From NCBI RefSeq assembly GCF_003315345.1, contig NZ_QNRO01000019.1:23591-87590 (forward strand): a DNA stretch of 64,000 bases, read 5' to 3'. The notes under the pieces were generated by a model. It did not search any database and was not told the origin of the DNA. It saw only the letters and a program-made list of their open reading frames with translations. Below, one piece after another: positions 35,617 to 43,217 of the stretch. Positions within the stretch are counted from its first letter, which is position 1. Each line of letters opens with the position of its first letter. A program made the position numbers and the translations under genes. Source of the stretch: Marinobacter pelagius. GTDB lineage: Bacteria; Pseudomonadota; Gammaproteobacteria; Pseudomonadales; Oleiphilaceae.

Positions 35617-35663
35617 TCTGTTATAAGTGGTTCTCTCTGGCCGGTCTGGTTTAGGTGGTTCTG
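35617..35663. promoter_or_regulatory. Direct repeats upstream of the serine recombinase; possible res or operator site
   Basis: GTCTGTTATAAGTGGTTCT (35617-35635) and GTCTGGTTTAGGTGGTTCT (35645-35663) match at 16 of 19 positions, 28 bases apart from start to start. Further GAACC/GGTTC half-sites follow up to about 35720. Repeated subsites next to the gene are usual for resolvases. Confidence 0.4.
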
Positions 35664-35722
35664 GTGGCCGTTACCGGGTTCGAACCTCTGGTTCTCCTGA
35701 TCTGTACCCATAAGGAACCACC

Positions 35723-36112
35723 TCAAGAGTCGAGAAAATCCCCGAACGGATCGTCCGCTCGATAAATCTGGTTGATTCTGTCGTCATCGAAGAAACCCTC
35801 TGTACCGCCATTGCTCCCATTGCCGGAAGTTGCCTTGTTGCCCGCGCCGGTTGCCTCCTCATCACTGCCTCGACTGAACGACGCCATCTTTTGTTCGAAT
35901 TCAGGAAACGTCATTTCCCCATCGGGTCCCTTGGCGAAAACCGTCTTGTAGGCATCGACTACGGCCAGTGCGAAGCGAATGAACAGTGCGACCACCCAGA
36001 GCACGAACAATAAATACCATGCGTAAAGCGCTGCATCGGTACCCCTAAAGGCGAGCTCCACAACGCCGATCCCGGCGAGCCCCACTGTTACGATTTTTGC
36101 CACTCTTACCAT
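35723..36112 (-). CDS. Hypothetical inner-membrane protein with acidic tail
   Basis: No family is recognised. The product has 129 residues. Two hydrophobic segments (IVTVGLAGIGVVELAFRG and LYAWYLLFVLWVVALFIRFA) anchor the N-terminal half. The second half is a soluble, Gly/Ser/Asn-rich linker with an acidic C-terminus ending DDPFGDFLDS. The short end motif could be a docking peptide. It is on the same strand as the recombinase and the lipoprotein genes and belongs to the island's right flank. Confidence 0.6.
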   Translation of the reverse strand: MVRVAKIVTVGLAGIGVVELAFRGTDAALYAWYLLFVLWVVALFIRFALAVVDAYKTVFAKGPDGEMTFPEFEQKMASFSRGSDEEATGAGNKATSGNGSNGGTEGFFDDDRINQIYRADDPFGDFLDS

Positions 36113-36182
36113 GGCCTCAGTCCCCGATAGTTCTTTACTTCGAAGCTACCAGAACCTGAGAAAATGCAAGTTTTTCCCGGCG

Positions 36183-36458
36183 TCAGGCCGCTGCGGCTTG
36201 CCCGGCCAGCCACGGCGGTTTCACCTTGCTGTAGGCATCGTTCGTCATCGCCCTCAAGTCCTGCTCGAGCTCGACCCAGCAATGGGGAGCGGTGGTCATT
36301 CGGCTCAGTCGGTCCTCCGCGTATCCGATCCGGCATTGATGGAAAATGCCTCGCTCGCTCAGGGCATTGCTGATCACAAAAGTCATGTAGACGCTATCGA
36401 CTCTCAGGTCCTCCAGCGGCAGCAGTGCCAACTCAAGTTCATCGTGCCAGTCACTCAT
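36183..36458 (-). CDS. Hypothetical protein overlapping a lipoprotein gene
   Basis: No family is recognised. The product has 91 residues and is acidic at its start (MSDWHDELELALLPLEDLRV). It contains YMTFVISNALSERGIFHQCR and HCWVELEQDLRAMTND, suggesting a small alpha/beta domain. Its start overlaps the end of the upstream lipoprotein gene by 8 bases, so the two are probably translated together and functionally linked. Confidence 0.55.
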   Translation of the reverse strand: MSDWHDELELALLPLEDLRVDSVYMTFVISNALSERGIFHQCRIGYAEDRLSRMTTAPHCWVELEQDLRAMTNDAYSKVKPPWLAGQAAAA

Positions 36459-37299
36459 GGTCGGGCTCCCTGAACATCAGCTGTTGGCCCTGTTCATACA
36501 ACACCGGATAGGGGAGCGGCTCGCCGTCCTGGATCACGGTGTTCGGTGGAAAGTACATCACTATCCAGGGAGGCATGCCGGCGCTGACAGCGCCATAGAA
36601 TTCATCTACAGGAAAGGTACGTTCATGGCCGGACTGCCGAAATACCAGTCGGGAATATTTCTCGGGATGGTTGGCAGCGATGTTGTAACTGGCTGCTTCA
36701 CGGCCGATGACATAGCTTGGTGTCTTCCAGTGATTCGGTTGTTGGATGTTATAGGCGATGATGCAGTTGCTATCGGCACAGCCATATCGCTCGACTGTTA
36801 CCGACCACAGCATGAGCGGGTTCCCATCAATCTCCGGCGTCTTCACGTCTGTGAGCTTCGTTACATTTATCGCCATCGACTCGGCGGCCTGGGTGATGGC
36901 CTCATCTACAACGGCAACATAGTGGTCATAGGCGTCATCCTCGTTCGCCGCCAGTGATTCCGGCATCCAGCCCATCAGGCTGGGTCGCGCCGAAGGGTTG
37001 TCCGGCGTCATCATGATGTCAGTGGCGTTGAAGAACAGCGTCTGGGTGCCGGTAAGATGACGAAGCGGCGCATCTAATGAGGTGGCCAATCTGGCCAGGT
37101 CGAGGGCGCTTACCAGCAAACCCTTTCGATGCGAGCGCGTCCCGTCTGGTGAATCCCGCAGGTCCTGATCGTAGACGCCGCCGGCACGGGCCAGATTCAG
37201 TGCGCGGGATGATTCGTCGTCATAGTGTCGAGGCATGACAGCGCAACCCGCGAGCGCGGCTGTAGTTACAGCAAAACAAATGGTCTTCAACTTGGTCAT
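36451..37299 (-). CDS. Predicted lipoprotein of unknown function
   Basis: A 282-residue exported lipoprotein. The signal peptide ends in a lipobox, TAALAGCAVMPR, with Cys19 as the lipidated residue. GCAGGAG lies ahead of the ATG. Recognisable segments in the mature part are LFFNATDIMMTPDNPSARPS, AESMAINVTKLTDVKTPEID, MLWSVTVERYGCADSNCIIA and MPPWIVMYFPPNTVIQDGEP; none is a catalytic motif known to me. A pair of cysteines (YGCADSNC) could form a disulfide. Such lipoproteins are frequent on integrative conjugative elements, but no mating-pair genes are nearby. Confidence 0.7.
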   Translation of the reverse strand: MTKLKTICFAVTTAALAGCAVMPRHYDDESSRALNLARAGGVYDQDLRDSPDGTRSHRKGLLVSALDLARLATSLDAPLRHLTGTQTLFFNATDIMMTPDNPSARPSLMGWMPESLAANEDDAYDHYVAVVDEAITQAAESMAINVTKLTDVKTPEIDGNPLMLWSVTVERYGCADSNCIIAYNIQQPNHWKTPSYVIGREAASYNIAANHPEKYSRLVFRQSGHERTFPVDEFYGAVSAGMPPWIVMYFPPNTVIQDGEPLPYPVLYEQGQQLMFREPDHE

Positions 37300-37513
37300 T
37301 TTGAACTCCTGCGTTTTCTAAAATATTCGCACGAAGTTTCAAATATGCAAGAGGAAAATCAAAATAATATTTAATAAAATCAATGTGTTGCGCTGTCAGT
37401 ACAAACTTCGGTGTATCCGCAGTGGTGCATCGGGAGTGCCGCTCTTGCTAGACTTGCCAGTAGGTTTTTTTCGGTTGAGGCGAGGTGTTGGTAAATCGGA
37501 AAAGGATCAGAAA

Positions 37514-37538
37514 TTCCCAGTTTCCCACTTATCCCAGT
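37514..37538 (+). repeat. 25-bp inverted copy of DUF927 3'-end DNA
   Basis: The sequence begins TTCCCAGTTTCCCACTTATC and is the exact reverse complement of 12084-12108. It has an internal iteron-like pattern (TCCCAGTT, TCCCACTTA, TCCCAGT). The two copies bracket nearly the whole island. Confidence 0.85.
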
Positions 37539-37546
37539 TTATAAGC

Positions 37547-37556
37547 ATGGGTAGTA
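37547..37556 (+). other. Candidate right attachment repeat
   Basis: ATGGGTAGTA repeats the sequence at 10487-10496 in the same orientation. The DNA between them would be a 27-kb element with integrase at one end. The repeat is short and could be chance. Confidence 0.3.
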
Positions 37557-37602
37557 ACCGACCGGGCCAATAGAGAAAAAGTTTCTATTCATGCAAGAAA
37601 CA

Positions 37603-38170
37603 GCGGGATGACGACTGCCTGAACGATACTGGTCTGCGCTTTAGTGCCGATGTGCCGGTGGAAGTCATTGAACACATGCCATCGGAGCAGATCGGGCCGG
37701 ACGCCGACCAGTACGACATCCTCGGCACCAAAACCTCCTACCGGCTGGCCCAGCGGGCCTCCAGTTACGTGGTGCTGAAGGTGGAACGCCCGGTGTTCCG
37801 GCGCAAAGGGCACCGAGAAGCCTGCGACAACACCGGCTCTATTTAACGTGCTGCACAACAGCCTGGCCGATGTCAGCCTGCTGGTGGACAAGTTTCAGTC
37901 CCCCTGCCGTTGTATCGTCAGCACCAGCGCATCCAGCAATCCGGCATCACCATCAGCCGCAGTACCCTGACCAAGCTGGTCAAGCGAGCCATCGACCTGC
38001 TGCGCCCCATTGTGGATGCGCAGACCGACAACGTGCCGCGCAGCCGGTACTGGCCATCGACGAAACGCTCATCAAGGCCGGCCACCAGGGCCGGTCAGGC
38101 CCCCAAAAAGGCAAGATGAGATCCGGCTGGTTCTGGCGGCTGTCTGGCGATGCTGGCGAAGTGGTGTCAT
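37603..38170 (+). pseudogene. IS66-family transposase (TnpC) remnant
   Basis: Broken pieces of an IS66 TnpC protein lie in different frames. One is ADVPVEVIEHMPSEQIGP and DQYDILGTKTSYRLAQRASS YVVLKVERPVF. Another is FNVLHNSLADVSLLVDKF. A third is IQQSGITISRSTLTKLVKRA and IDLLRPIVDA, followed in another frame by LAIDETLIKAGHQG. These are in the order expected for IS66, and at least three frameshifts separate them. The N- and C-terminal thirds and any terminal inverted repeats are missing, so it is a dead remnant truncated at the junction with the IS110 remnant. Confidence 0.8.
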
Positions 38171-38171
38171 C

Positions 38172-38815
38172 CTGACCGACAGAACAAACAGCCCGAGGCC
38201 CCGTCGCTTGCGGTGGCCAGGATCCACCTTGCCGGCAGACTCGGCTTTGCAGTTGATGAGTCTGGCATAGGAAGCGAACTTCTGAACTGACTCAAAGCGC
38301 TGGATATCACCGATTTCGTAGAGAATGGTCAGCGCTAGGATGCGCCCTACACCGGGAATGGTCCTCAGCACACTCAGAGAAGTGGGATTATGTTGTTTGG
38401 CTTGCCGCTCCAGGTGTTCTTCAAGCTTGCTCAGCTCACGGTGATAGCACTCGATGATGGCCAGGTCGAGATTGATGTTGTGCTGGACATTCTGTCCGGC
38501 AAAGGCCGCCTGAACCTGTTCCCGGACTCCCACATTCTTAAGGTTTACCTTATTGGGTGGCGGATTGTATTGGCTGGTGGTGTTCACCACGTGGGTTTTG
38601 AGCATGGCCCCGTGCTGGACGATGCGGAAGCGTCGTCGCAGTAGGTCGCGGGTGGCCCGCATCTCGTTGGGATAGGTGTAGGCCAGCGGGAAGTTGCCGT
38701 CCTTTGATTTCCTTGTGTAGCAACACCTCCCCCTGCTGGTTGATGATACAGACGTACAGGCATGCAGCAGATTGATTCCACAATAATGATGGTAGGTGCT
38801 ACGATAAAGTTTATT
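38172..38815 (-). pseudogene. IS110-family transposase remnant
   Basis: The minus strand encodes parts of an IS110 transposase. The first, frameshifted part reads YHHYCGIN then LYVCIINQQGEVLLHKEI in another frame. A longer stretch carries YPNEMRATRDLLRRRFRI, LAIIECYHRELSKLEEHLER and LRTIPGVGRILALTILYEIG. The last includes the helix-hairpin-helix-like region that precedes the serine-bearing C-terminal domain. The C-terminal catalytic domain is cut off where IS66-like DNA begins. At least one frameshift lies near 38700-38720. Confidence 0.75.
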
Positions 38816-38907
38816 GAGTCTTCTCCCTTGTGGTGTTTGGTCGCCTTCCAGCTTAGCGGTCAACCGCTAGACTGGGGAGAGGGCTTAATAAGTATCAGGA
38901 CAGTGAC

Positions 38908-39153
38908 ATGGACCCGCAAATCCCTCGGGATCAGTTTCCTTTCACCAGTGTCCGGTTAGCAAGGCGCTGGCGCAAGTTGCTGGATGAGCGCCTGAAAGAC
39001 CTGGGGGCTACCCAGGCTCGCTGGTTCACCATGGTCTGCCTGCAGCGTGATGGTGGAGGGCTGACATAGCGGGAGATAGCCCACCTGATGGTCATCGAGA
39101 ATCCGACATTGGTCCGCCTGCGTGTTTTTGAGTAGGTTATGGAAAGCGCGTGA
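38908..39153 (+). pseudogene. Truncated second copy of the MarR regulator gene
   Basis: The first 210 bases closely copy the start of the intact MarR gene at 40194, including about 15 bases of its leader. A TAG interrupts the frame at 39067-39069 within what was TQRELAHL. After GTCCGCCTG the sequence jumps to a copy of the gene's last 30 bases, so about 200 internal bases are deleted. The reading frame cannot give a functional HTH protein. It lies directly upstream of the universal stress gene, while the intact copy lies downstream. Confidence 0.85.
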
Positions 39154-39167
39154 CCAGGAGGTGAAGC

Positions 39168-40007
39168 ATGCTACCTAAGGATATCGTTGTCTTTCTTGAA
39201 GAGGCTCGGCCCTATGACCGGCGACTGGCGATCGCCGCTGACATCGCTGCGTGCTGGGATGCCTGCCTGATAGCGGTGTTTGTGGCAACGCCACTGAGAG
39301 CGATGCCTCATGCGTACGCTGTGGCCGGCCCCGCCATGCGCGCCTTGCTCGAACAGCATCGCGTGCGTGTTCGGGACGCAGAGACTCAGGTCAGGGAGCG
39401 GTTTGAGGCAATGGCTCGCGCAAGAGGTATTAGCGCAGAGTGGCGCTTGTCCGAGAGCGAGGTGGCGGAGGAATTAATGCTACACGCGCGCTATGCAGGG
39501 CTGGCGTTGGTCCCTCCCTTCGAAAGCTCCCCTGAACCTTCCATGACGGTCAGGATGGCCGAGCATGTTATCTTCGGGTCTGGACGCCCGACTATACTCA
39601 TTCCTGACGAGTGGCCGGCCGGACGGATTGGACGACGTATCGTTGTTGGCTGGAACGCTAGCAGGGAGGCAACACGAGCTGTCGGCGATGCGTTACCCTT
39701 CCTGGCCCAGGCAGAAGCAGTGAAGGTGGTTTGTGTCTGCGATGAACCGGATGGCGAGCTGGAGTGTAGAGAAGATTTCGGCGCGGACCTGTGTCGCCAC
39801 CTCGCGCGTTATGGCGTACAGGTAACACTGGAACAAGTCGACGGTGGTAAGGTCGGCCCGGTGCTACTCGAGCAGGCGCGGGCGTTCCATGCCGACATGC
39901 TGGTGATGGGCGCCTATGGCCATACGCGGCTCACCCGACTGGTGCTGGGTAGCGCTACTCGAACTGTACTCTGTCAAGCGTCAATCCCTGTGCTGGTGTC
40001 TCGTTGA
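39168..40007 (+). CDS. Universal stress protein with two tandem Usp domains
   Basis: A 279-residue protein with two UspA-like domains. The first (1-150) opens with DIVVFLEEARPYDRRLAIAA. The second (about 155-279) opens with RRIVVGWNASREATRAVGDA and ends with the ATP-binding pattern MGAYGHTRLTRLVLGSATRT (G-x2-G-x9-G-S). The first domain has no such pattern, so only one nucleotide site is likely. AGGAGGTGAAGC is a strong ribosome site. The gene lies between the broken and the intact MarR copies, suggesting a past duplication around it. Proteins of this kind help survival under stress; the exact ligand is unknown. Confidence 0.92.
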   Translation: MLPKDIVVFLEEARPYDRRLAIAADIAACWDACLIAVFVATPLRAMPHAYAVAGPAMRALLEQHRVRVRDAETQVRERFEAMARARGISAEWRLSESEVAEELMLHARYAGLALVPPFESSPEPSMTVRMAEHVIFGSGRPTILIPDEWPAGRIGRRIVVGWNASREATRAVGDALPFLAQAEAVKVVCVCDEPDGELECREDFGADLCRHLARYGVQVTLEQVDGGKVGPVLLEQARAFHADMLVMGAYGHTRLTRLVLGSATRTVLCQASIPVLVSR

Positions 40008-40193
40008 CTATAAACGAACGCGCTGGCGGGCTATTGACGGAGCCCTTCGGAGAAGTTCCTTAGTAGCTGGCCTGAGAACCTGCTTGAATTGCAGGTCGAA
40101 TTGGCGCAAACCTGGTTAGTGCGTAACGCAGACTTGCCTCAATGATTAGCTTACGATTTACTGTTACTGAGTCAGCAATATCAGGACAGTGAT

Positions 40194-40640
40194 ATGGACC
40201 CGCAAATCCCTCGAGATCAGTTTCCCTTCGCCAATGCCCGAGTGGCAAGGCGCTGGCGCAAGTTACTGGATGAGCGCCTGAAAGACCTGGGGGTTACCCA
40301 AGCTCGTTGGTTCACCATGGTCTGCCTGCAGCGTGGTGGTGAAGGATTGACCCAGCGGGAGTTAGCCCATTTGATGACGATCGAGAATCCGACATTGGTC
40401 CGTCTGCTTGACAGCCTTGAAGAGCAGGGGCTGATTGAACGACGGCCCTGTAAGCATGATCGGCGCGTCAGGTTGCTGTACCTTACCAATACCGGTGAGC
40501 GCTTTTCGAGCGAACTGAATGAGCGGGCGAATCTCTTGCGAGAGGAGATGCTGAAAGGCATTGAAGACCAGGATCTGGAAGTCGCTCTGCGTGTGTTTGA
40601 ACGGGTTATGGAAAATTCCGCCAACCCCAAATATTACTGA
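40194..40640 (+). CDS. MarR/SlyA-family transcription regulator
   Basis: A 148-residue winged-helix regulator. The recognition region is LTQRELAHLMTIENPTLVRL and the wing follows in LEEQGLIERRPCKHDRRVRL. Terminal helices (RFSSELNERANLLREEMLKG) form the dimer interface. It resembles SlyA/HpaR-type repressors that sense phenolic or lipophilic ligands. It precedes an LpxR-like gene and an RND efflux operon on the same strand, which are natural candidate targets; no operator was identified with certainty. Cys102 (RRPCKHD region) could be redox-sensitive. Confidence 0.9.
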   Translation: MDPQIPRDQFPFANARVARRWRKLLDERLKDLGVTQARWFTMVCLQRGGEGLTQRELAHLMTIENPTLVRLLDSLEEQGLIERRPCKHDRRVRLLYLTNTGERFSSELNERANLLREEMLKGIEDQDLEVALRVFERVMENSANPKYY

Positions 40641-40908
40641 ACCCGAGACATTTTTCAGACGCGAGCGACAAGATTAGGATTGGAGCGTTCCGCAAATTTC
40701 GCCGGCACAGGACGGTTCCATCACGGCTGGCGGTCCGTCGTTATGTGTGTTACGTTCAGTCCATGCTGAACGAAATGAACAAGTTTTGCAGCAGCCTTCC
40801 TATCATTGTTGGCGGAACACCGAATCAACTGGCACGGGAAAGTGGGGCAGCATCCGGGAGTATGGTCTTTTGCAACCGGTTCAACCCGCCTTGACAGAGG
40901 GCGCTTTA

Positions 40909-41907
40909 TTGAAATCTCGACGTGGCAAAAAGTGTTATTGGAGTTGGTGCTCAGGTTTGTTGCTGGGCTTCCTTGTGACGTCAGCTTCCGCCGACGGCCT
41001 GCTGTCCCTGAAAGTGGAAAACGATGCCTTTTCCGCCGGTGGCGATGGTCAATACACCAACGGCGTAGAGGTGATCTGGGCCTTTGAGCCCCCGGATCGA
41101 CATTGGGCCCGCCGTCTTGCGGACGTCATTCCGGGCTGGTCTGGCAGTACTCTTGCGGGCGTAACGTACCGGCTCGGGCAACAGATCTATACGCCCGAAG
41201 ATATAGAGGTCGAAACGCTTATTAAAGATGACCGCCCCTATGCCGGCCTTTTGTTTGGTGGAATTTCGCTACTGAGCGAAAGGGAGCACGGTGGCTTGCG
41301 TTTGGCAGACAGCCTGCATATCGACGTGGGCATCGTAGGACCGGCTTCCGGTGCTGAGGTAGTCCAACGAAATTTCCACGATCTTATTGCGGCAGACAAG
41401 CCGAGGGGTTGGGACAACCAGCTTGAGAACGAGCCAGTGATTAATTTTGGTTATGAACGGGCCTGGCTTAAACAACAGGATGTCGCTGAGCTAAGCCTGG
41501 AATATGGACCGTCTGCCGGGTTTGCGCTCGGCAACCTGTATACCTACGCTTCCAGCGGCCTTGGGTTTCGTTTGGGAGAGGGGCTTGATCGTAGTTTCGG
41601 CATTCCGTCAGTCGCCCCCGCACAAGGCGGGCAATCTTCTTTTCGGCGGGATCGGGGCTTTAGCTGGTACGTCTTCGCTGCCGTAGAAGGGCGCTATACA
41701 GCACACAACCTGCTGCTCGACGGCAACAGTTTCGAGGACAGCCACTCCGTTGACAGTCGTGAGTGGGTTGGCGATGCTCAGGTGGGTGCGGCATTGACCT
41801 GGGATCGCTGGCAGATCGCCTACACCTACCTGTGGCGCAGCGAAGAATTCGAGGAAAAGGACGGCGTCGATCAGTTTGGATCGATCGTTCTGTCTACCTG
41901 GTTATAA
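40909..41907 (+). CDS. LpxR-like lipid A 3'-O-deacylase (DUF2219)
   Basis: A 332-residue outer-membrane beta-barrel. The start is taken as TTG with AGAGG eight bases upstream, because the signal peptide (SWCSGLLLGFLVTSASADG) then follows within 30 residues; the frame stays open 54 codons further upstream without a membrane-targeting signal. The family hallmark LKVENDAFSAGGDGQYTNGV follows the signal, with the catalytic Asn38 and Asp39 of LpxR-type enzymes. Other family segments are KDDRPYAGLLFGGISL, GWDNQLENEPVINFGYER and RGFSWYVFAAVEGRY. LpxR removes an acyl chain from lipid A and alters envelope surface. The MarR gene upstream and the efflux operon downstream fit envelope remodelling. Confidence 0.85.
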   Translation: MKSRRGKKCYWSWCSGLLLGFLVTSASADGLLSLKVENDAFSAGGDGQYTNGVEVIWAFEPPDRHWARRLADVIPGWSGSTLAGVTYRLGQQIYTPEDIEVETLIKDDRPYAGLLFGGISLLSEREHGGLRLADSLHIDVGIVGPASGAEVVQRNFHDLIAADKPRGWDNQLENEPVINFGYERAWLKQQDVAELSLEYGPSAGFALGNLYTYASSGLGFRLGEGLDRSFGIPSVAPAQGGQSSFRRDRGFSWYVFAAVEGRYTAHNLLLDGNSFEDSHSVDSREWVGDAQVGAALTWDRWQIAYTYLWRSEEFEEKDGVDQFGSIVLSTWL

Positions 41908-41963
41908 GTGAAGGCATGAATTGAACGGTTTTTGAGTCTTTTGCCCATTCAGAGGTTAGTTAT

Positions 41964-43217
41964 ATGCAGACAGAGAAGAGTTTGATGGTGCGGCTATTTG
42001 GGGTCCGCATGTTGCCAATGTGGTTGGCGGTTCTTTTGCTGGCTGGTTGTGACAATTCCTCCGGTCAGGCAAAGGCTGAACGGTCAGCGCCGCCGCCTCC
42101 GGAAGTCGGGGTTGTTGAAATGCAGCCGCAGCGTGTGAACCTTTCAATGGAACTGCCGGGCAGGACCGCCGCTTACCGTATCTCGGAAGTGAGGCCGCAA
42201 GTCACGGGCATTTTGCAGGAGCGCTTGTTTGAACAAGGCGCCCAGGTCAAAGCAGGTGAGGTCCTCTACCAGATCGACCCCAACCGATACCGTGCTGCCC
42301 ATCAACGGGCCCAGGCAGAACTGGAGCGCGCACAGGCCGAATTGCGACAGGCTCAGCGGGAGTGGGCACGTACGTCAGACTTGTTTGAGAAGAATGCGGT
42401 CAGCAAGCGTCAGCGTGATGAAGCGCTATCGGCCTTGGAGGCAGCCCGGGCGGATGTCTCCCGATCCGAGGCGATGGTCGAAACGGCGGGTATCGAGCTG
42501 GCGTATACCGAGGTCAAGGCTCCCATCGCCGGGCGCATTGGCCCGACACTGTACACGGAGGGTGCACTGGTAACCGCCAATCAGCCCCAGGTCCTGGCGC
42601 GCGTGGTTCAGCTTGATCCCATGTATGTCGATATTCAGCTACCGGTCGAAAAACTGGCTCGAATTCGGTCGTCTCTGAATGAGGGCGCGGCTTCTAAGCC
42701 CGGCCTAAATGAAGCCGAGACTGTTTTGTTGCGCGATGACGGTACTCTCTATCCGCATAAGGGACGCGTTGACGTTGCGGATGTTACCGTCAACCAAAGC
42801 ACCAGTTCGGTCACTGTGCGGGCGGTTTTCCCCAATCCTGACGAAGACCTTCTGCCTGGAATGTACGTGCGCGTTCGCCTGAGCGAGGGGGTGCGGGAGA
42901 ACGCCCTTCTGGCGCCGCAGCAGGGCGTGAGCCGTAATCCGCAAGGCGAGGCCACGGCGTTGCTGGTCAACCCGCAGGGAGAAGTTGTTGCCCGCCAGTT
43001 AGAGGCAGAGCGGGCCATTGGCGCTTTCTGGCTGGTGGAGAACGGGTTAGAGCCGGGGGATCGCCTTATCGTCTCCGGTCTGCAAAAGGTTCGGCCAGGG
43101 GCCAAGGTGAAGCCGGTTGAGGCAGATGTTCCATTACATCCCACCCAAAACCAGCAAGCCAGTGGCAAGGATAGTTCACAGAAAAGCGCCTCCGACGACG
43201 AGGGCCCCGCACAATGA
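41964..43217 (+). CDS. RND efflux periplasmic adaptor (MexA/AcrA type)
   Basis: A 417-residue lipoprotein adaptor that bridges the inner-membrane pump and the outer-membrane channel. The lipobox is LLLAGCDNSS, with Cys near residue 30. The order of domains is typical: lipoyl half-motifs (SEVRPQVTGILQERLFEQGA and VKAPIAGRIGPTLYTEGALV) surround a helical hairpin (QRAQAELERAQAELRQAQRE). Beta-barrel and membrane-proximal domains follow. The C-terminus is Gln/Ser-rich. It overlaps the permease gene by ATGA and heads an adaptor-permease-OMF operon. Confidence 0.95.
   Translation: MQTEKSLMVRLFGVRMLPMWLAVLLLAGCDNSSGQAKAERSAPPPPEVGVVEMQPQRVNLSMELPGRTAAYRISEVRPQVTGILQERLFEQGAQVKAGEVLYQIDPNRYRAAHQRAQAELERAQAELRQAQREWARTSDLFEKNAVSKRQRDEALSALEAARADVSRSEAMVETAGIELAYTEVKAPIAGRIGPTLYTEGALVTANQPQVLARVVQLDPMYVDIQLPVEKLARIRSSLNEGAASKPGLNEAETVLLRDDGTLYPHKGRVDVADVTVNQSTSSVTVRAVFPNPDEDLLPGMYVRVRLSEGVRENALLAPQQGVSRNPQGEATALLVNPQGEVVARQLEAERAIGAFWLVENGLEPGDRLIVSGLQKVRPGAKVKPVEADVPLHPTQNQQASGKDSSQKSASDDEGPAQ

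Larger units (their letters stand above)
37300..37600. other. Intergenic region at the right edge of the island
   Basis: No gene is supported here. The first 80 bases are very A/T-rich and probably hold the promoter of the minus-strand lipoprotein. At 37514-37538 is a 25-base exact inverse copy of 12084-12108, inside the DUF927 gene. At 37547-37556 is ATGGGTAGTA, also present ahead of the integrase. The IS66 remnant begins just beyond. Confidence 0.6.

Noticed and set aside
35675..35720. GGGTTCGAACC, resembling a tRNA T-arm
   Set aside because: No flanking stems pair as acceptor, D or anticodon arms; the sequence is part of a GGTTC/GAACC repeat region upstream of the recombinase.
38853..38869. 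TAGCGGTCAACCGCTA dyad as an IS110 end or regulator site
   Set aside because: IS110 elements usually lack terminal inverted repeats, and the nearby MarR copy is broken, so neither role can be supported.
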